Of a stretch of DNA of 64,000 bases, positions 18,159-26,277 are shown one piece after another (the first letter of the stretch is position 1; the number at the start of each line of letters is the position of its first letter). This DNA is from Christensenella timonensis. GTDB lineage: Bacteria; Bacillota; Clostridia; Christensenellales; Christensenellaceae. A program made the translations under genes and the position numbers. Location of the stretch: the NCBI RefSeq assembly GCF_900087015.1, contig NZ_FLKP01000002.1, positions 1,798,001 through 1,862,000 on the forward strand, given 5' to 3'. The notes under the pieces were generated by a model. That model was not told the DNA's origin. It did no database searches and worked only from the letters and a program-made list of their open reading frames with translations.

Positions 18159-19133
18159 CTAGTGTACCCACTTTTCCAGCAGACGTTCCTTTTCTGCCTT
18201 GGTATCGTTGCTCATATCCGCATACTTAATATCTTTCGGGAAGTTCTCCATCTCGAAATCAATATCCTTATAAATTTTTTCAGGAAAGAACAGCTCTTTA
18301 TCCTCGGCTACCAACGTCGAATCGAGGTAGTCAAATACATCCCGTACGCACTGGCGGTTTTCCTTTCCCTTTACCATGCCTATGCCGTAACGGGAATACG
18401 GAGAACCTTCCTCAAAATACAGGATTTTAAGCGGCGCTCCATTATTGATTTCCTTCACAGCCTGGCTCGTCATCGCAAGGCCGATCGCAGCTTCGCCCTG
18501 CACCAGGGCGTTGACCGGCCCCGAGCCGGAGGAGGTATACTGCAAAATATTTTGGGATAATTGATCAAAGTAATCAAAAGCCCGTTCTTCTCCCCACGCA
18601 TTGACCAGGCTTTTCAAAAACATATATCCTGTCCCGGACGATTTCGGGTTGGGCATGGATACCAGGCCGTGATATTCCGGTTTCAATAAATCCCCATAGT
18701 TTTTAGGTTCCGGTAAACCCTTTTGTTTTAAAATATCCACATTGACGGCAATACAACCGCCGTTCCGGCATTCCGGTAAAACCTTGTGATCCTCGTCCAG
18801 CATATCCGGTTCAAAACGCGACATATCATAATCCGACAAATCTGCAAAAACGTCCTTTAATTTATCGACATATCCATATTCCATGTCGTAGGCTATGTCG
18901 CATTCAGACTTCTCCCCTTCCACCAACAGGCGGGCGGCCTGGTTGCCTGTCGGCATATAGCCAAGTATGATATCGTATTGTGGAAATTGTTCTTTAAGGC
19001 GTGAAAGAATAAATTCATTGCGGTATTGTTCCGCACTGGAGTAGATCACGACCGTGTTCTCTCCTTTACCTGAACAGGAGGTAAACGAAATGCATAATAA
19101 AACAGCCAATAGAATTATCAGAAATCGTTTCAT
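18159..19133 (-). CDS. ABC importer substrate-binding lipoprotein (AEP/FbpA-like family)
   Basis: 324 residues from the ATG at 19133, which follows a GGGGGGG tract; an ATG nine codons upstream is less likely. Signal sequence MKRFLIILLAVLLCISF with lipobox FTSC. The mature domain carries VVIYSSAEQYRNEF, EGEKSECDIAYDM, SMPNPKSSGTGYMF and YTSSGSGPVNALVQGEAAIGLAM, the layout of FbpA-type class II binding proteins, including those for 2-aminoethylphosphonate. No obvious tyrosine pair for iron is apparent, so an organic phosphonate or similar ligand is more likely than Fe3+, as inference. First gene of the operon. Confidence 0.82.
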   Translation of the reverse strand: MKRFLIILLAVLLCISFTSCSGKGENTVVIYSSAEQYRNEFILSRLKEQFPQYDIILGYMPTGNQAARLLVEGEKSECDIAYDMEYGYVDKLKDVFADLSDYDMSRFEPDMLDEDHKVLPECRNGGCIAVNVDILKQKGLPEPKNYGDLLKPEYHGLVSMPNPKSSGTGYMFLKSLVNAWGEERAFDYFDQLSQNILQYTSSGSGPVNALVQGEAAIGLAMTSQAVKEINNGAPLKILYFEEGSPYSRYGIGMVKGKENRQCVRDVFDYLDSTLVAEDKELFFPEKIYKDIDFEMENFPKDIKYADMSNDTKAEKERLLEKWVH

Positions 19134-19200
19134 CCCTACCCCCCCAGTATCATTACTCATACTTTTTCATTCCAGTCCAAAACAAATAAATTTTAGGTGA

Positions 19201-19222
19201 AAAACACCCTTCGGGGTGTTTT
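19201..19222 (-). terminator. Hairpin with T tract in the leader of the transporter operon, possible attenuator
   Basis: Perfect nine-bp stem AAAACACCC / GGGTGTTTT around a TTCG tetraloop, with T runs on both strands. It lies between the predicted promoter (19284-19312) and the first gene (19133), so on the minus strand it is in the 5' leader. It may terminate early, or simply stop read-through in the plus direction. Confidence 0.6.
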
Positions 19223-19283
19223 TTTACGCATATTTTCCCTGAACGAAAAAGTATAATTTCTGTTCACTTGTTTCCGTCATGAT

Positions 19284-19312
19284 ATTATAGCACTATAAAT
19301 GAACATCGTCAA
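19284..19312 (-). promoter_or_regulatory. Promoter of the transporter-cytidylyltransferase operon
   Basis: Minus strand TTGACG (19307-19312), 17-base spacer, TATAAT (19284-19289). A GTTCATTT box lies inside the spacer. Predicted leader is about 145 bases. Confidence 0.75.
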
Positions 19313-19350
19313 CGCTCTCATCCGTTCATTTGAATTTTTTGCGTTCATTT
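19297..19350. repeat. Three GTTCATTT boxes around the transporter promoter, candidate operators
   Basis: The octamer occurs as AAATGAAC at 19297-19304 and as GTTCATTT at 19324-19331 and 19343-19350; a one-mismatch copy, GTTCACTT, lies at 19262-19269. The first two are an exact inverted repeat with centres 27 bases apart; the last two are direct repeats 19 bases apart. Position over and upstream of the promoter suggests a regulator. Confidence 0.5.
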
Positions 19351-19374
19351 ACTGAATTTTTGTCAAAAAAACGA

Positions 19375-19404
19375 ACAAAAAAGACGGCTTGTACAAACCG
19401 TCTT
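19375..19404 (-). terminator. Terminator of the giant activase gene
   Basis: Minus strand AAGACGG, inner TTGTACAA palindrome, CCGTCTT, then six T. Immediately downstream of the stop at 19421. Confidence 0.85.
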
Positions 19405-19420
19405 GACAGCATGTTGCCGT

Positions 19421-22400
19421 TTATCCCTGTTTTTGTTCCTGCTGCAGCTTTAAGTTCTCGAACGCGCTGTAGATCATCAGCTTGATACGGTTCAACTGGT
19501 TGACCTCGGACGCTCCCGGGTCATAGTCGACCGCGACAATGTTCGCCTGCGGATACTTGTTCCTGATCCCGCGGATCATGCCCTTGCCCACGACATGGTT
19601 GGGCAGGCAGGCAAAGGGCTGTACGCAAATAATGTTGGGCGCCCCCTCCTCGATCAGGTGCAGCATCTCCGCAGTCAAAAACCACCCTTCCCCAGTGCAG
19701 TTTCCACAGGAGATCATCTCTTCCGACTGCTCCGCCAGATGCTGGATATTCGGATAAGGCGTATAATATTTGCTCTTCCTGAGCGCACGCTGGATGGGGT
19801 TGCGGAACCAGTTTACCAGCCAGATACCAAACATGGACGCCTTATAGACCCCTTTGGATTTGCCCATTTCTTCATGCTTGAATTTGCAGCTGTAAAGGCT
19901 GTAGGTGAAAAATTCCATCAGGGCAGGCATCACCGCTTCGCCGCCTTCCCGCTCGATCACCTCGATCGCATGGTTGTTGGCGTCCGGATGGTATTTTACC
20001 AAGATCTCTCCTACGATGCCGACCTTCGGCTTGACAGCATCCGTACGCTTTACCGCCTCGAAGTCCCTGACCATCTGTTTCGCTGCCTTACGGTAACCGA
20101 AATAGCGCGTGTGTTGCACGATATCCTGCACTTTGCCAACCCACTTATCAAAGAGCGCATTTGTCTCGCCTTTGTTCTTTTCGTAAGGCCGGGTCGCGAG
20201 CAGCAGCTTTTGCAGCAGATCCCCCAGCGGAATCGCAAGGAGCAGCCGCATTGCAAGGCCCGGCGTAAAGCGGAAGCCGGGGTTTTTCTCCAAACCTGAG
20301 AAGTTAATGGATACGACAACGACCTGCGGGAAACCCGCTTCTTTGAGCGCCTTGCGCAGGAACGCGAGATAGTTGGAAGCACGGCATCCGCCGCCTGTCT
20401 GCGTCAGCATGATAACCGTATTGTCCGGGTCAAGCTTGCCCGTCAGAAAAGCGTTCACAAGCTGCCCTACGACGATGATCGTCGGATAACACGCATCGTT
20501 GTTGACGTATTTAAGGCCCACATCGATATCTTCCTTGGTCACCTCCGTCAACACCTTGAAGTTGTAACCTGTCGGATCAAACGCCTGTTTTAAGAACTGG
20601 AACTGCAGCGGGGCCATCTGCGGACAGACGATCGTCCCCTTTTCACGCATTTCCTTGGTAAAGATACGTCGGCGCCACACTGCGTTTTTGGTCTCTTCTT
20701 TTTTGCCCGGATGCTCTATAGCATCTTCTTTCTGTTCTTTTAAAGCGGCGATCAGGGAGCGCAGCCGGATCTTGGCGGCGCCGAGGTTACTGATCTCGTC
20801 GATCTTCAATACCGTATAAATTTTTCCTGCCGCTTCAATGATTTCATGCACCTGGTCTGTCGTGATCGCGTCCAGGCCGCAGCCAAACGAATTGAGCTGC
20901 ACCAACTGCAGGCAATCATAACGTGCAACGGCCGCGGCAGCCTCATAAAGGCGCGTATGGAATGCCCACTGGTCCATCACGCGGATCGGGCGCTCCAAAT
21001 GCCCCAGATGCGCTACGCTGTCCTCCGTGAGCACAGCAAGGCCATAGCTCGTGATGAGCGACGGAATCCCGTGATTGATCTCCGCATCCACATGGTAAGG
21101 ACGTCCCGCGAGCACGATGCCCGTATTTCCGGTCTCCTGCAGCCATGCAAGCGTTTTTTCGCCCTGGTCGCGCATATCCTGCTTGAACTGGTCAAGCGCC
21201 GCATACGCGGCGTCTGCGGCTTCGCGCGCCTGCTGCTCCGTGACCCCGTATTTTCCGAATTCCTTCATGATCTTCTGCGGCATGAATTCCTTCTCGTCGA
21301 GCGCTACGAAGAAATTGATGAATTCGATGCCGTTTCGGGAAAGGACGTCCATATTGCTTTTGATCACTTCCGGATAGGATGTGACGACCGGGCAATTGTA
21401 ATGGTTGTTGGAATCGCCAAATTCCTTGCGCTCGAAAGGAATACACGGATAGAAAATCTTTTTGACTCCCTTTTCCGCCAGGTTTTCGATATGCCCATGG
21501 ATCAGCTTCGCCGGATAACAAACCGTATCGGACGAGATCGTCTCCATGCCCTTTTCAAAAATCGCATGGCTGGACGGATCAGAAAGCACCACCCGAAAGC
21601 CTAGTTTGGTAAACATCGCGTGCCAGAACGGATAATTTTCAAAGATGTTCAGCGCTCGCGGTATCCCGATCGTCCCGTTAGGCGCCTGGTCCTCCGGCAG
21701 CGGTTCATAGTCAAAGACACGCTTGAGCTTATAATCGTAAAGGTTCGGCATGTCGTTCTTCTTCACGACGCCGCTCCCCTTTTCGCACCGGTTGCCGGAA
21801 ACAAATTTCCTGCCGTCCTCAAACGTCGTGATCGTGAGCATACAACGATTTTCGCATTTCCCACAGCGGGCAAAGCTCCCCTTATAGGTAAAGTTTGAAA
21901 GCTCATCACGCCCGAGCATCGACGAACGTTTCCCCTGCATCTCCTTTTTGGCCAGCAGGGCCGCGCCAAACGCACCCATCAGCTCCGCGATATCCGGGCG
22001 TACGACTTCCCTGTTAAGCTCCAGCTCAAACGTACGCAGGATCGCATTGTTTTTGAATGTGCCGCCCTGCACAACGATATTTTTGCCCAAATCAGCCGGA
22101 TCCTTGACCTTGATGACCTTGTAGAGCGCATTCTTAACTACGGAATAGGAAAGGCCGGCGGAAATATCCCCCACCGTAGCGCCTTCCTTTTGCGCCTGCT
22201 TCACACGGCTGTTCATAAATACCGTGCAGCGCGTCCCCAGATCAACGGGGTTGCGAGATTTAAGCGCCTCCTGCGCGAATTCCTGGATCGGTATGCCGAG
22301 GGAATATGCAAAGGTCTGCAAAAAACTGCCGCAGCCGGAAGAACATGCCTCATTCAGCATGATCCCGTCCACCACGCCGTTTTTAATGCGCAGGCATTTC

Positions 22401-23668
22401 ATGTCCTGTCCACCGATATCAATAATCAGGTCTACATCCTTATTAAAAAATTCCGCCGCCTTATAGTGTGCCATCGTCTCGATCTCGCCGAGGTCAAGCT
22501 TCAAAGCTTCCTTGATAATCGCTTCGCCGTAACCGGTGACGCAGGCGCCGGCAATATAAGCCTTTGGAGGCAGTTTGTCATAAACATCCTTTACGATTTC
22601 TACCGCAGAATCCAGAGGATTGCCCTCGTTGGAATGATAGTGCGAATAAAGCATACGGTACTGGTCGTCGATCAATACCGCCTTGATCGTCGTGCTTCCG
22701 GCGTCGAGCCCCAGATAACATGCCCCGTCAGCCTTGCCGATCTCTGCGCGCTGCACGTTCTTTTGCGCGTGCCGCGTTGTAAAGGCATCATATTCTTCAT
22801 CCGACTCAAACAGCGGACGCAAACGGCGCGTTTCGTGCGCGCCTTCCCCTGCTGCGGTGAGCATATCCGGCAGTTCCTTGACCTGGAAAGTTTTTCCCTC
22901 CGCCATCAGGGCGGCGCCCAGCGCCACAAACAAATGCGAATTGTCCGGATGGATGATCGCCTCCCCCTCCAAATGCAACGTCTCAATAAACCGCTGCCGC
23001 AGCTCCGTCAAATAATGAAGAGGCCCGCCGAGGAAAGCTACGTTCCCGCGGATCGGCCGGCCGCATGCAAGGCCGGATATCGTTTGATTCACTACGGACT
23101 GAAAAATAGACGCGGCAATATCCTCCTTGGCCGCGCCTTCATTGATCAGCGGCTGCACGTCCGTCTTGGCAAACACGCCGCAGCGTGCAGCGATCGGATA
23201 AAGGGTATGATAGGACTTTGCAAGCTCGTTAAGCCCCATCGGGTCAGTATTCAAAAGCGTGGCCATCTGGTCGATGAATGCGCCCGTACCACCAGCACAG
23301 GTACCGTTCATGCGCTGTTCTAAGGATGGCTTCATGTAAGTGATCTTGGCATCCTCGCCGCCGAGCTCCAAAACGACATCCGCCTGCGGGATATACTTTT
23401 GCGTTGCCCGCGCTCCCGCAACTACCTCCTGCACAAACGGCAGGCCAAGCAGATTTGCAACAGTAAGGCCACCAGAGCCTGTGATAGCCGAGGTGACCTC
23501 ATATTCGCCGCATTCCTGCGCAATCTCTTTGAAAAGATTTAAAAGCTCGCCGCGTACGTCCGAAAAATGCCTTCTGTATCTATCGAATAAAATGGTGTTG
23601 TCACCGTCTACTAAGACAATCTTAATGGTAGTAGAACCGATGTCCAACCCTAAAGCGTATTTTGCCAT
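19421..23668 (-). CDS. Giant acyl-CoA dehydratase activase-related protein (double ASKHA ATPase plus dehydratase-like domain)
   Basis: 1415 residues. Two ASKHA ATPase domains in tandem, starting YALGLDIGSTTIK (residue 4) and YLGLDAGSTTIK (about 318), with GGEDAK and GGQDMK phosphate loops and cysteine motifs CAGGTGAF and CSSGCGSF that in HgdC/BadF-type activases ligate a [4Fe-4S] cluster. Then a CGKCENRC cysteine cluster, a DUF2229-type region (IGIPRALNIFENYPFW, around 670) and a C-terminal portion resembling 2-hydroxyglutaryl-CoA dehydratase subunits (about 1000-1400; FGCGLDAITTDQ earlier, GGCRASNY, NCTGEGW). Such ATP-driven electron injectors are oxygen sensitive; the physiological substrate of this large fused form is not established to my knowledge. 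Monocistronic, AGGAGG upstream. Confidence 0.9.
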   Translation of the reverse strand: MAKYALGLDIGSTTIKIVLVDGDNTILFDRYRRHFSDVRGELLNLFKEIAQECGEYEVTSAITGSGGLTVANLLGLPFVQEVVAGARATQKYIPQADVVLELGGEDAKITYMKPSLEQRMNGTCAGGTGAFIDQMATLLNTDPMGLNELAKSYHTLYPIAARCGVFAKTDVQPLINEGAAKEDIAASIFQSVVNQTISGLACGRPIRGNVAFLGGPLHYLTELRQRFIETLHLEGEAIIHPDNSHLFVALGAALMAEGKTFQVKELPDMLTAAGEGAHETRRLRPLFESDEEYDAFTTRHAQKNVQRAEIGKADGACYLGLDAGSTTIKAVLIDDQYRMLYSHYHSNEGNPLDSAVEIVKDVYDKLPPKAYIAGACVTGYGEAIIKEALKLDLGEIETMAHYKAAEFFNKDVDLIIDIGGQDMKCLRIKNGVVDGIMLNEACSSGCGSFLQTFAYSLGIPIQEFAQEALKSRNPVDLGTRCTVFMNSRVKQAQKEGATVGDISAGLSYSVVKNALYKVIKVKDPADLGKNIVVQGGTFKNNAILRTFELELNREVVRPDIAELMGAFGAALLAKKEMQGKRSSMLGRDELSNFTYKGSFARCGKCENRCMLTITTFEDGRKFVSGNRCEKGSGVVKKNDMPNLYDYKLKRVFDYEPLPEDQAPNGTIGIPRALNIFENYPFWHAMFTKLGFRVVLSDPSSHAIFEKGMETISSDTVCYPAKLIHGHIENLAEKGVKKIFYPCIPFERKEFGDSNNHYNCPVVTSYPEVIKSNMDVLSRNGIEFINFFVALDEKEFMPQKIMKEFGKYGVTEQQAREAADAAYAALDQFKQDMRDQGEKTLAWLQETGNTGIVLAGRPYHVDAEINHGIPSLITSYGLAVLTEDSVAHLGHLERPIRVMDQWAFHTRLYEAAAAVARYDCLQLVQLNSFGCGLDAITTDQVHEIIEAAGKIYTVLKIDEISNLGAAKIRLRSLIAALKEQKEDAIEHPGKKEETKNAVWRRRIFTKEMREKGTIVCPQMAPLQFQFLKQAFDPTGYNFKVLTEVTKEDIDVGLKYVNNDACYPTIIVVGQLVNAFLTGKLDPDNTVIMLTQTGGGCRASNYLAFLRKALKEAGFPQVVVVSINFSGLEKNPGFRFTPGLAMRLLLAIPLGDLLQKLLLATRPYEKNKGETNALFDKWVGKVQDIVQHTRYFGYRKAAKQMVRDFEAVKRTDAVKPKVGIVGEILVKYHPDANNHAIEVIEREGGEAVMPALMEFFTYSLYSCKFKHEEMGKSKGVYKASMFGIWLVNWFRNPIQRALRKSKYYTPYPNIQHLAEQSEEMISCGNCTGEGWFLTAEMLHLIEEGAPNIICVQPFACLPNHVVGKGMIRGIRNKYPQANIVAVDYDPGASEVNQLNRIKLMIYSAFENLKLQQEQKQG

Positions 23669-23691
23669 ACAAAACCTCCTGCTGACAAAAC

Positions 23692-23720
23692 ATTATATCA
23701 AATAAGTATGAACTATACAA
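23692..23720 (-). promoter_or_regulatory. Promoter of the giant activase gene
   Basis: Minus strand TTGTAT (23715-23720), 17 bases, TATAAT (23692-23697), about 24 bases before ATG. Confidence 0.8.
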
Positions 23721-23724
23721 GAAC

Positions 23725-23758
23725 AGAAAAAAGAACGGATGCTTTCGCATCCGTTCTT
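23725..23758 (-). terminator. Terminator of the NlpC/P60 gene
   Basis: Eleven-bp stem AAGAACGGATG / CATCCGTTCTT, then TTTTTT on the minus strand. Confidence 0.9.
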
Positions 23759-23777
23759 CAAGATTTTAACTTTACGA

Positions 23778-25301
23778 TTAGAGGGGTCTCTTCGCACAGA
23801 TGAAGTTATTTGAGAAGTAAGAACCCATGCTTCTGACTACGATCTTTCCAGAACTCGAAGAAGCATCCACCACCGTGTTGTCTCCCAGGTAGATCGCCAC
23901 ATGTCCGCTCAAACAGAGAATGTCGCCGCGTTCGAGATCATCCCAGCCTACTGTCGTGAAACCTGCGCCTGCCCAACCACCGGAGGTCATATATCCGATG
24001 CCGTTGCCGCTCTCCCTGAGGGCATAGTATACGAAACCGGAGCAGTCAAACGAATCCGGGCCTTTACCGCCGAGGCGATACGGCTTGCCAACCTGGGCCA
24101 TTGCTACGTCTATAAACGCTTCAACGTTACCCGGATCAGCAGAGTAAGAAGGTTTGCTGCTGGAACCGCCCGACGAGGAGCCGCCACTTGAGGAGCTACC
24201 CGAAGAGCCGGAAGAGCTGCTGCCCTTATCACTGCTGGAAGAACCGTTTCCTTTATTGGAGGAACTGCTTTCCTCTTTCTTCTTTTCTTCTTCAGCCGCT
24301 TTTTTATCGGCCTCAACTTTCGCTGTCGAAGGTTCAGCATTATCAGAGAATAATACATCCTTTGTCACGCTGCCAACGCTGCCGTCGTCCGTCAGGCCGC
24401 ACATGCGCTGGAATTCCCTTACAGCCTTATCCGTCATTTCACCGAAATGGCCTGTTACGCTTACATTGTAACCAAGCTCTAATAATCTTTCCTGGATACG
24501 GGACACATCGTCGCCATCAGCGCCAAGGGCCGCCGTATATTCTTTTGCATCGGCAGAGAAGATCGCCGCCTGCGTTTCAGCCCCCGCCGCACCGTCTACG
24601 TCAAGGCCATGCTTGCGCTGGAAAGCCTGTACAGCCATCAGCGTTGCAGGTCCAAAGTAGTCCGTTGTCTGATCCTGGGACATGTAATGCAGATCCATCA
24701 GGCGCTGCTGCAATGCCGGGACAGAAGGATCGTTCATGCCTGCCGTCAGAGTCACATATTGTGGCGTTGGCTCGGGCGTCGGTTCCGGTTCTGCCGTAGC
24801 TTCCGGTGTTTCGACCGATTCAGCCGTAAGTGAACTGCTCTCTTCCGATACCTGCGTCGTTTCTTGCTTCGTTTCGGAGACCTGTGGAGCTTCCGAAGGG
24901 CTCTCTGCCGTCGCTGCAGCCGCTACTACCGGTGTTGTTTCCGGTTCGGGCGTCTGCGTGGCATCGCCATTGGCCGCCAATACCATCACCGGTACCATGA
25001 CTGCCACAAGCGCAATCGCGATGACCGCTGTGAAACGCTTCATATTGACTTTCTTAGCAGCATACCTGCGAACCACACGGCCTGTCGGCTGCGGGGACGC
25101 CGCGCTGCCCATACGGGACGCACGCATGGGGGAAACGCCGCCGCTGCGTTTTACCGCCGTATTCTGATACGTCCTCAATACTTTTCTCTTCTGTACTTTT
25201 CTCATGTTAGAGATATTGCCGGTCACTTCCGACAGTTTGCCTTTTACGGTGCCAACCGTCTTCAAAAGACCATCCTTAACATTAGATATAATACTTTTCA
25301 T
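23778..25301 (-). CDS. Peptidoglycan hydrolase: signal anchor, two PG-binding domains, NlpC/P60 domain
   Basis: 507 residues. An unusually long basic cytosolic N-terminus of about 85 residues precedes a single hydrophobic segment (FTAVIAIALVAVMVPVMVLA), so it is anchored or cleaved late. Outside lie a Pro/Glu/Thr-rich linker, two PG_binding_1 repeats (PALQQRLMDLHYM..FGPATLMAV and SRIQERLLELGY..FGEMTDKAV), a Glu/Lys then Ser/Gly-rich linker, and an NlpC/P60 domain with FDCSGFV (nucleophile Cys) and GHVAIYLG (His). It should cut peptide stems in the wall. The ATG at 25301 has GAGGAG six bases upstream; a GTG at 25322 does not. Confidence 0.92.
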   Translation of the reverse strand: MKSIISNVKDGLLKTVGTVKGKLSEVTGNISNMRKVQKRKVLRTYQNTAVKRSGGVSPMRASRMGSAASPQPTGRVVRRYAAKKVNMKRFTAVIAIALVAVMVPVMVLAANGDATQTPEPETTPVVAAAATAESPSEAPQVSETKQETTQVSEESSSLTAESVETPEATAEPEPTPEPTPQYVTLTAGMNDPSVPALQQRLMDLHYMSQDQTTDYFGPATLMAVQAFQRKHGLDVDGAAGAETQAAIFSADAKEYTAALGADGDDVSRIQERLLELGYNVSVTGHFGEMTDKAVREFQRMCGLTDDGSVGSVTKDVLFSDNAEPSTAKVEADKKAAEEEKKKEESSSSNKGNGSSSSDKGSSSSGSSGSSSSGGSSSGGSSSKPSYSADPGNVEAFIDVAMAQVGKPYRLGGKGPDSFDCSGFVYYALRESGNGIGYMTSGGWAGAGFTTVGWDDLERGDILCLSGHVAIYLGDNTVVDASSSSGKIVVRSMGSYFSNNFICAKRPL

Positions 25302-25360
25302 ATTACGCTCCTCTGTTTTCACTCGTCATGAGTTTATGTCTAAATTTATAGCTTTGGTTC

Positions 25361-25389
25361 ATTATACAACGCCATTCTTCGTTTGTAAA
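25361..25389 (-). promoter_or_regulatory. Promoter of the NlpC/P60 gene
   Basis: Minus strand TTTACA (25384-25389), 17 bases, TATAAT (25361-25366); leader about 55 bases. Confidence 0.75.
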
Positions 25390-25464
25390 TAGTTTTGTAA
25401 TAAATTATTAATAATTTTTTTATGACGATTTTAATAATACCCTTGCTGCAAGCTCTTAAAACAC

Positions 25465-26121
25465 TTATTTCTTTTTGCCTACCGGGCAAACCGCCATGCA
25501 TATCCCGCATACGGCGCCCCTGCCGATCCCCTGGTACGCCTTCTTCATGTGCCTGCTGCACATCTCGACATCCACGATCTCCCGGACATCGATCCCTTCG
25601 CTCCATTCCCTTCCGTAAAGCGCCCCGCTCGGGCAAGCCCTTGCACACATACCGCAATGCAGGCAGGGGTTCTCTCTCACGTTCGCTGTTTCAAGGGGCA
25701 TATCTGTGAGCACCGTACACAGCCGTACCCTGCAGCCGTATTCGCGCGTCATGAACAGGTCGTTGTCGCCGATCCCGCCGAGGCCGCACAGCCGGGCCGC
25801 TGCTTTATGCGGCAGGAGGCCGCGGTACCCGCCTCCGCTCACGGACTGCGAGGCCGGGACATAAGCAGCGTCATACCCTTCCCGCCTGATCGCCTGCACC
25901 AGCAAAAAAGCAGTCTGGTCTAAAAACGCATTGCACGTCCTGTAATGGTGGAAATACGTTTTTGTCGGCCCATCCACCACCGCATCAACGACCGCATCCG
26001 GCAGCGGGACGGCAAATGAGATTGCATAGTCAAGGCCATCATATACACGCAGGCTTTCCGGCAATAATGCGCTGCCGTACAGGCTGATAAAGCGGCCTTC
26101 CAATATCTTCTCGTATTCCAC
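25465..26121 (-). CDS. Double [4Fe-4S] cluster protein, QueG-like/COG1600 type
   Basis: 218 residues from a GTG at 26121. The C-terminal part has two 4Fe-4S motifs, CLHCGMCARACPSGALYG and a second built from CSRHM plus CGICMAVCPVG. The middle contains FLLVQAIRREGYDA and LCGLGGIGDNDLFMT, like the epoxyqueuosine-reductase relatives without the cobalamin domain of full QueG. A redox role is expected; the substrate is unknown. It begins two bases after the stop of the OadG-like peptide gene, so it is in the oadB operon. The weak ribosome site makes the start less certain. Confidence 0.75.
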   Translation of the reverse strand: MEYEKILEGRFISLYGSALLPESLRVYDGLDYAISFAVPLPDAVVDAVVDGPTKTYFHHYRTCNAFLDQTAFLLVQAIRREGYDAAYVPASQSVSGGGYRGLLPHKAAARLCGLGGIGDNDLFMTREYGCRVRLCTVLTDMPLETANVRENPCLHCGMCARACPSGALYGREWSEGIDVREIVDVEMCSRHMKKAYQGIGRGAVCGICMAVCPVGKKK

Positions 26122-26123
26122 GG

Positions 26124-26258
26124 TTATTCTTTCTGTTTTTTCTTCCTGGTTACCCTGTTCATGATCATGACAACAATGCAGATCGCCGCGATCACGACAA
26201 AGATGGAAAGCATGCCCTTCCACATCAAATCCAGAGAATTTATCAATACTTCGTTCAT
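26124..26258 (-). CDS. 44-residue OadG/gamma-like single-span membrane peptide
   Basis: ATG at 26258 with AAAGGAAGG upstream encodes MNEVLINSLDLMWKGM then a hydrophobic helix (about residues 17-33) and a basic end TRKKKQKE. Position directly after oadB, one membrane span and an acidic-to-basic layout match the gamma (OadG/GcdC) subunit of sodium-pumping decarboxylases, which is much longer in most enzymes. Homology is inferred from context and topology rather than a diagnostic motif. It overlaps no other gene. Confidence 0.65.
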   Translation of the reverse strand: MNEVLINSLDLMWKGMLSIFVVIAAICIVVMIMNRVTRKKKQKE

Positions 26259-26277
26259 AATAACAGCCTTCCTTTCC

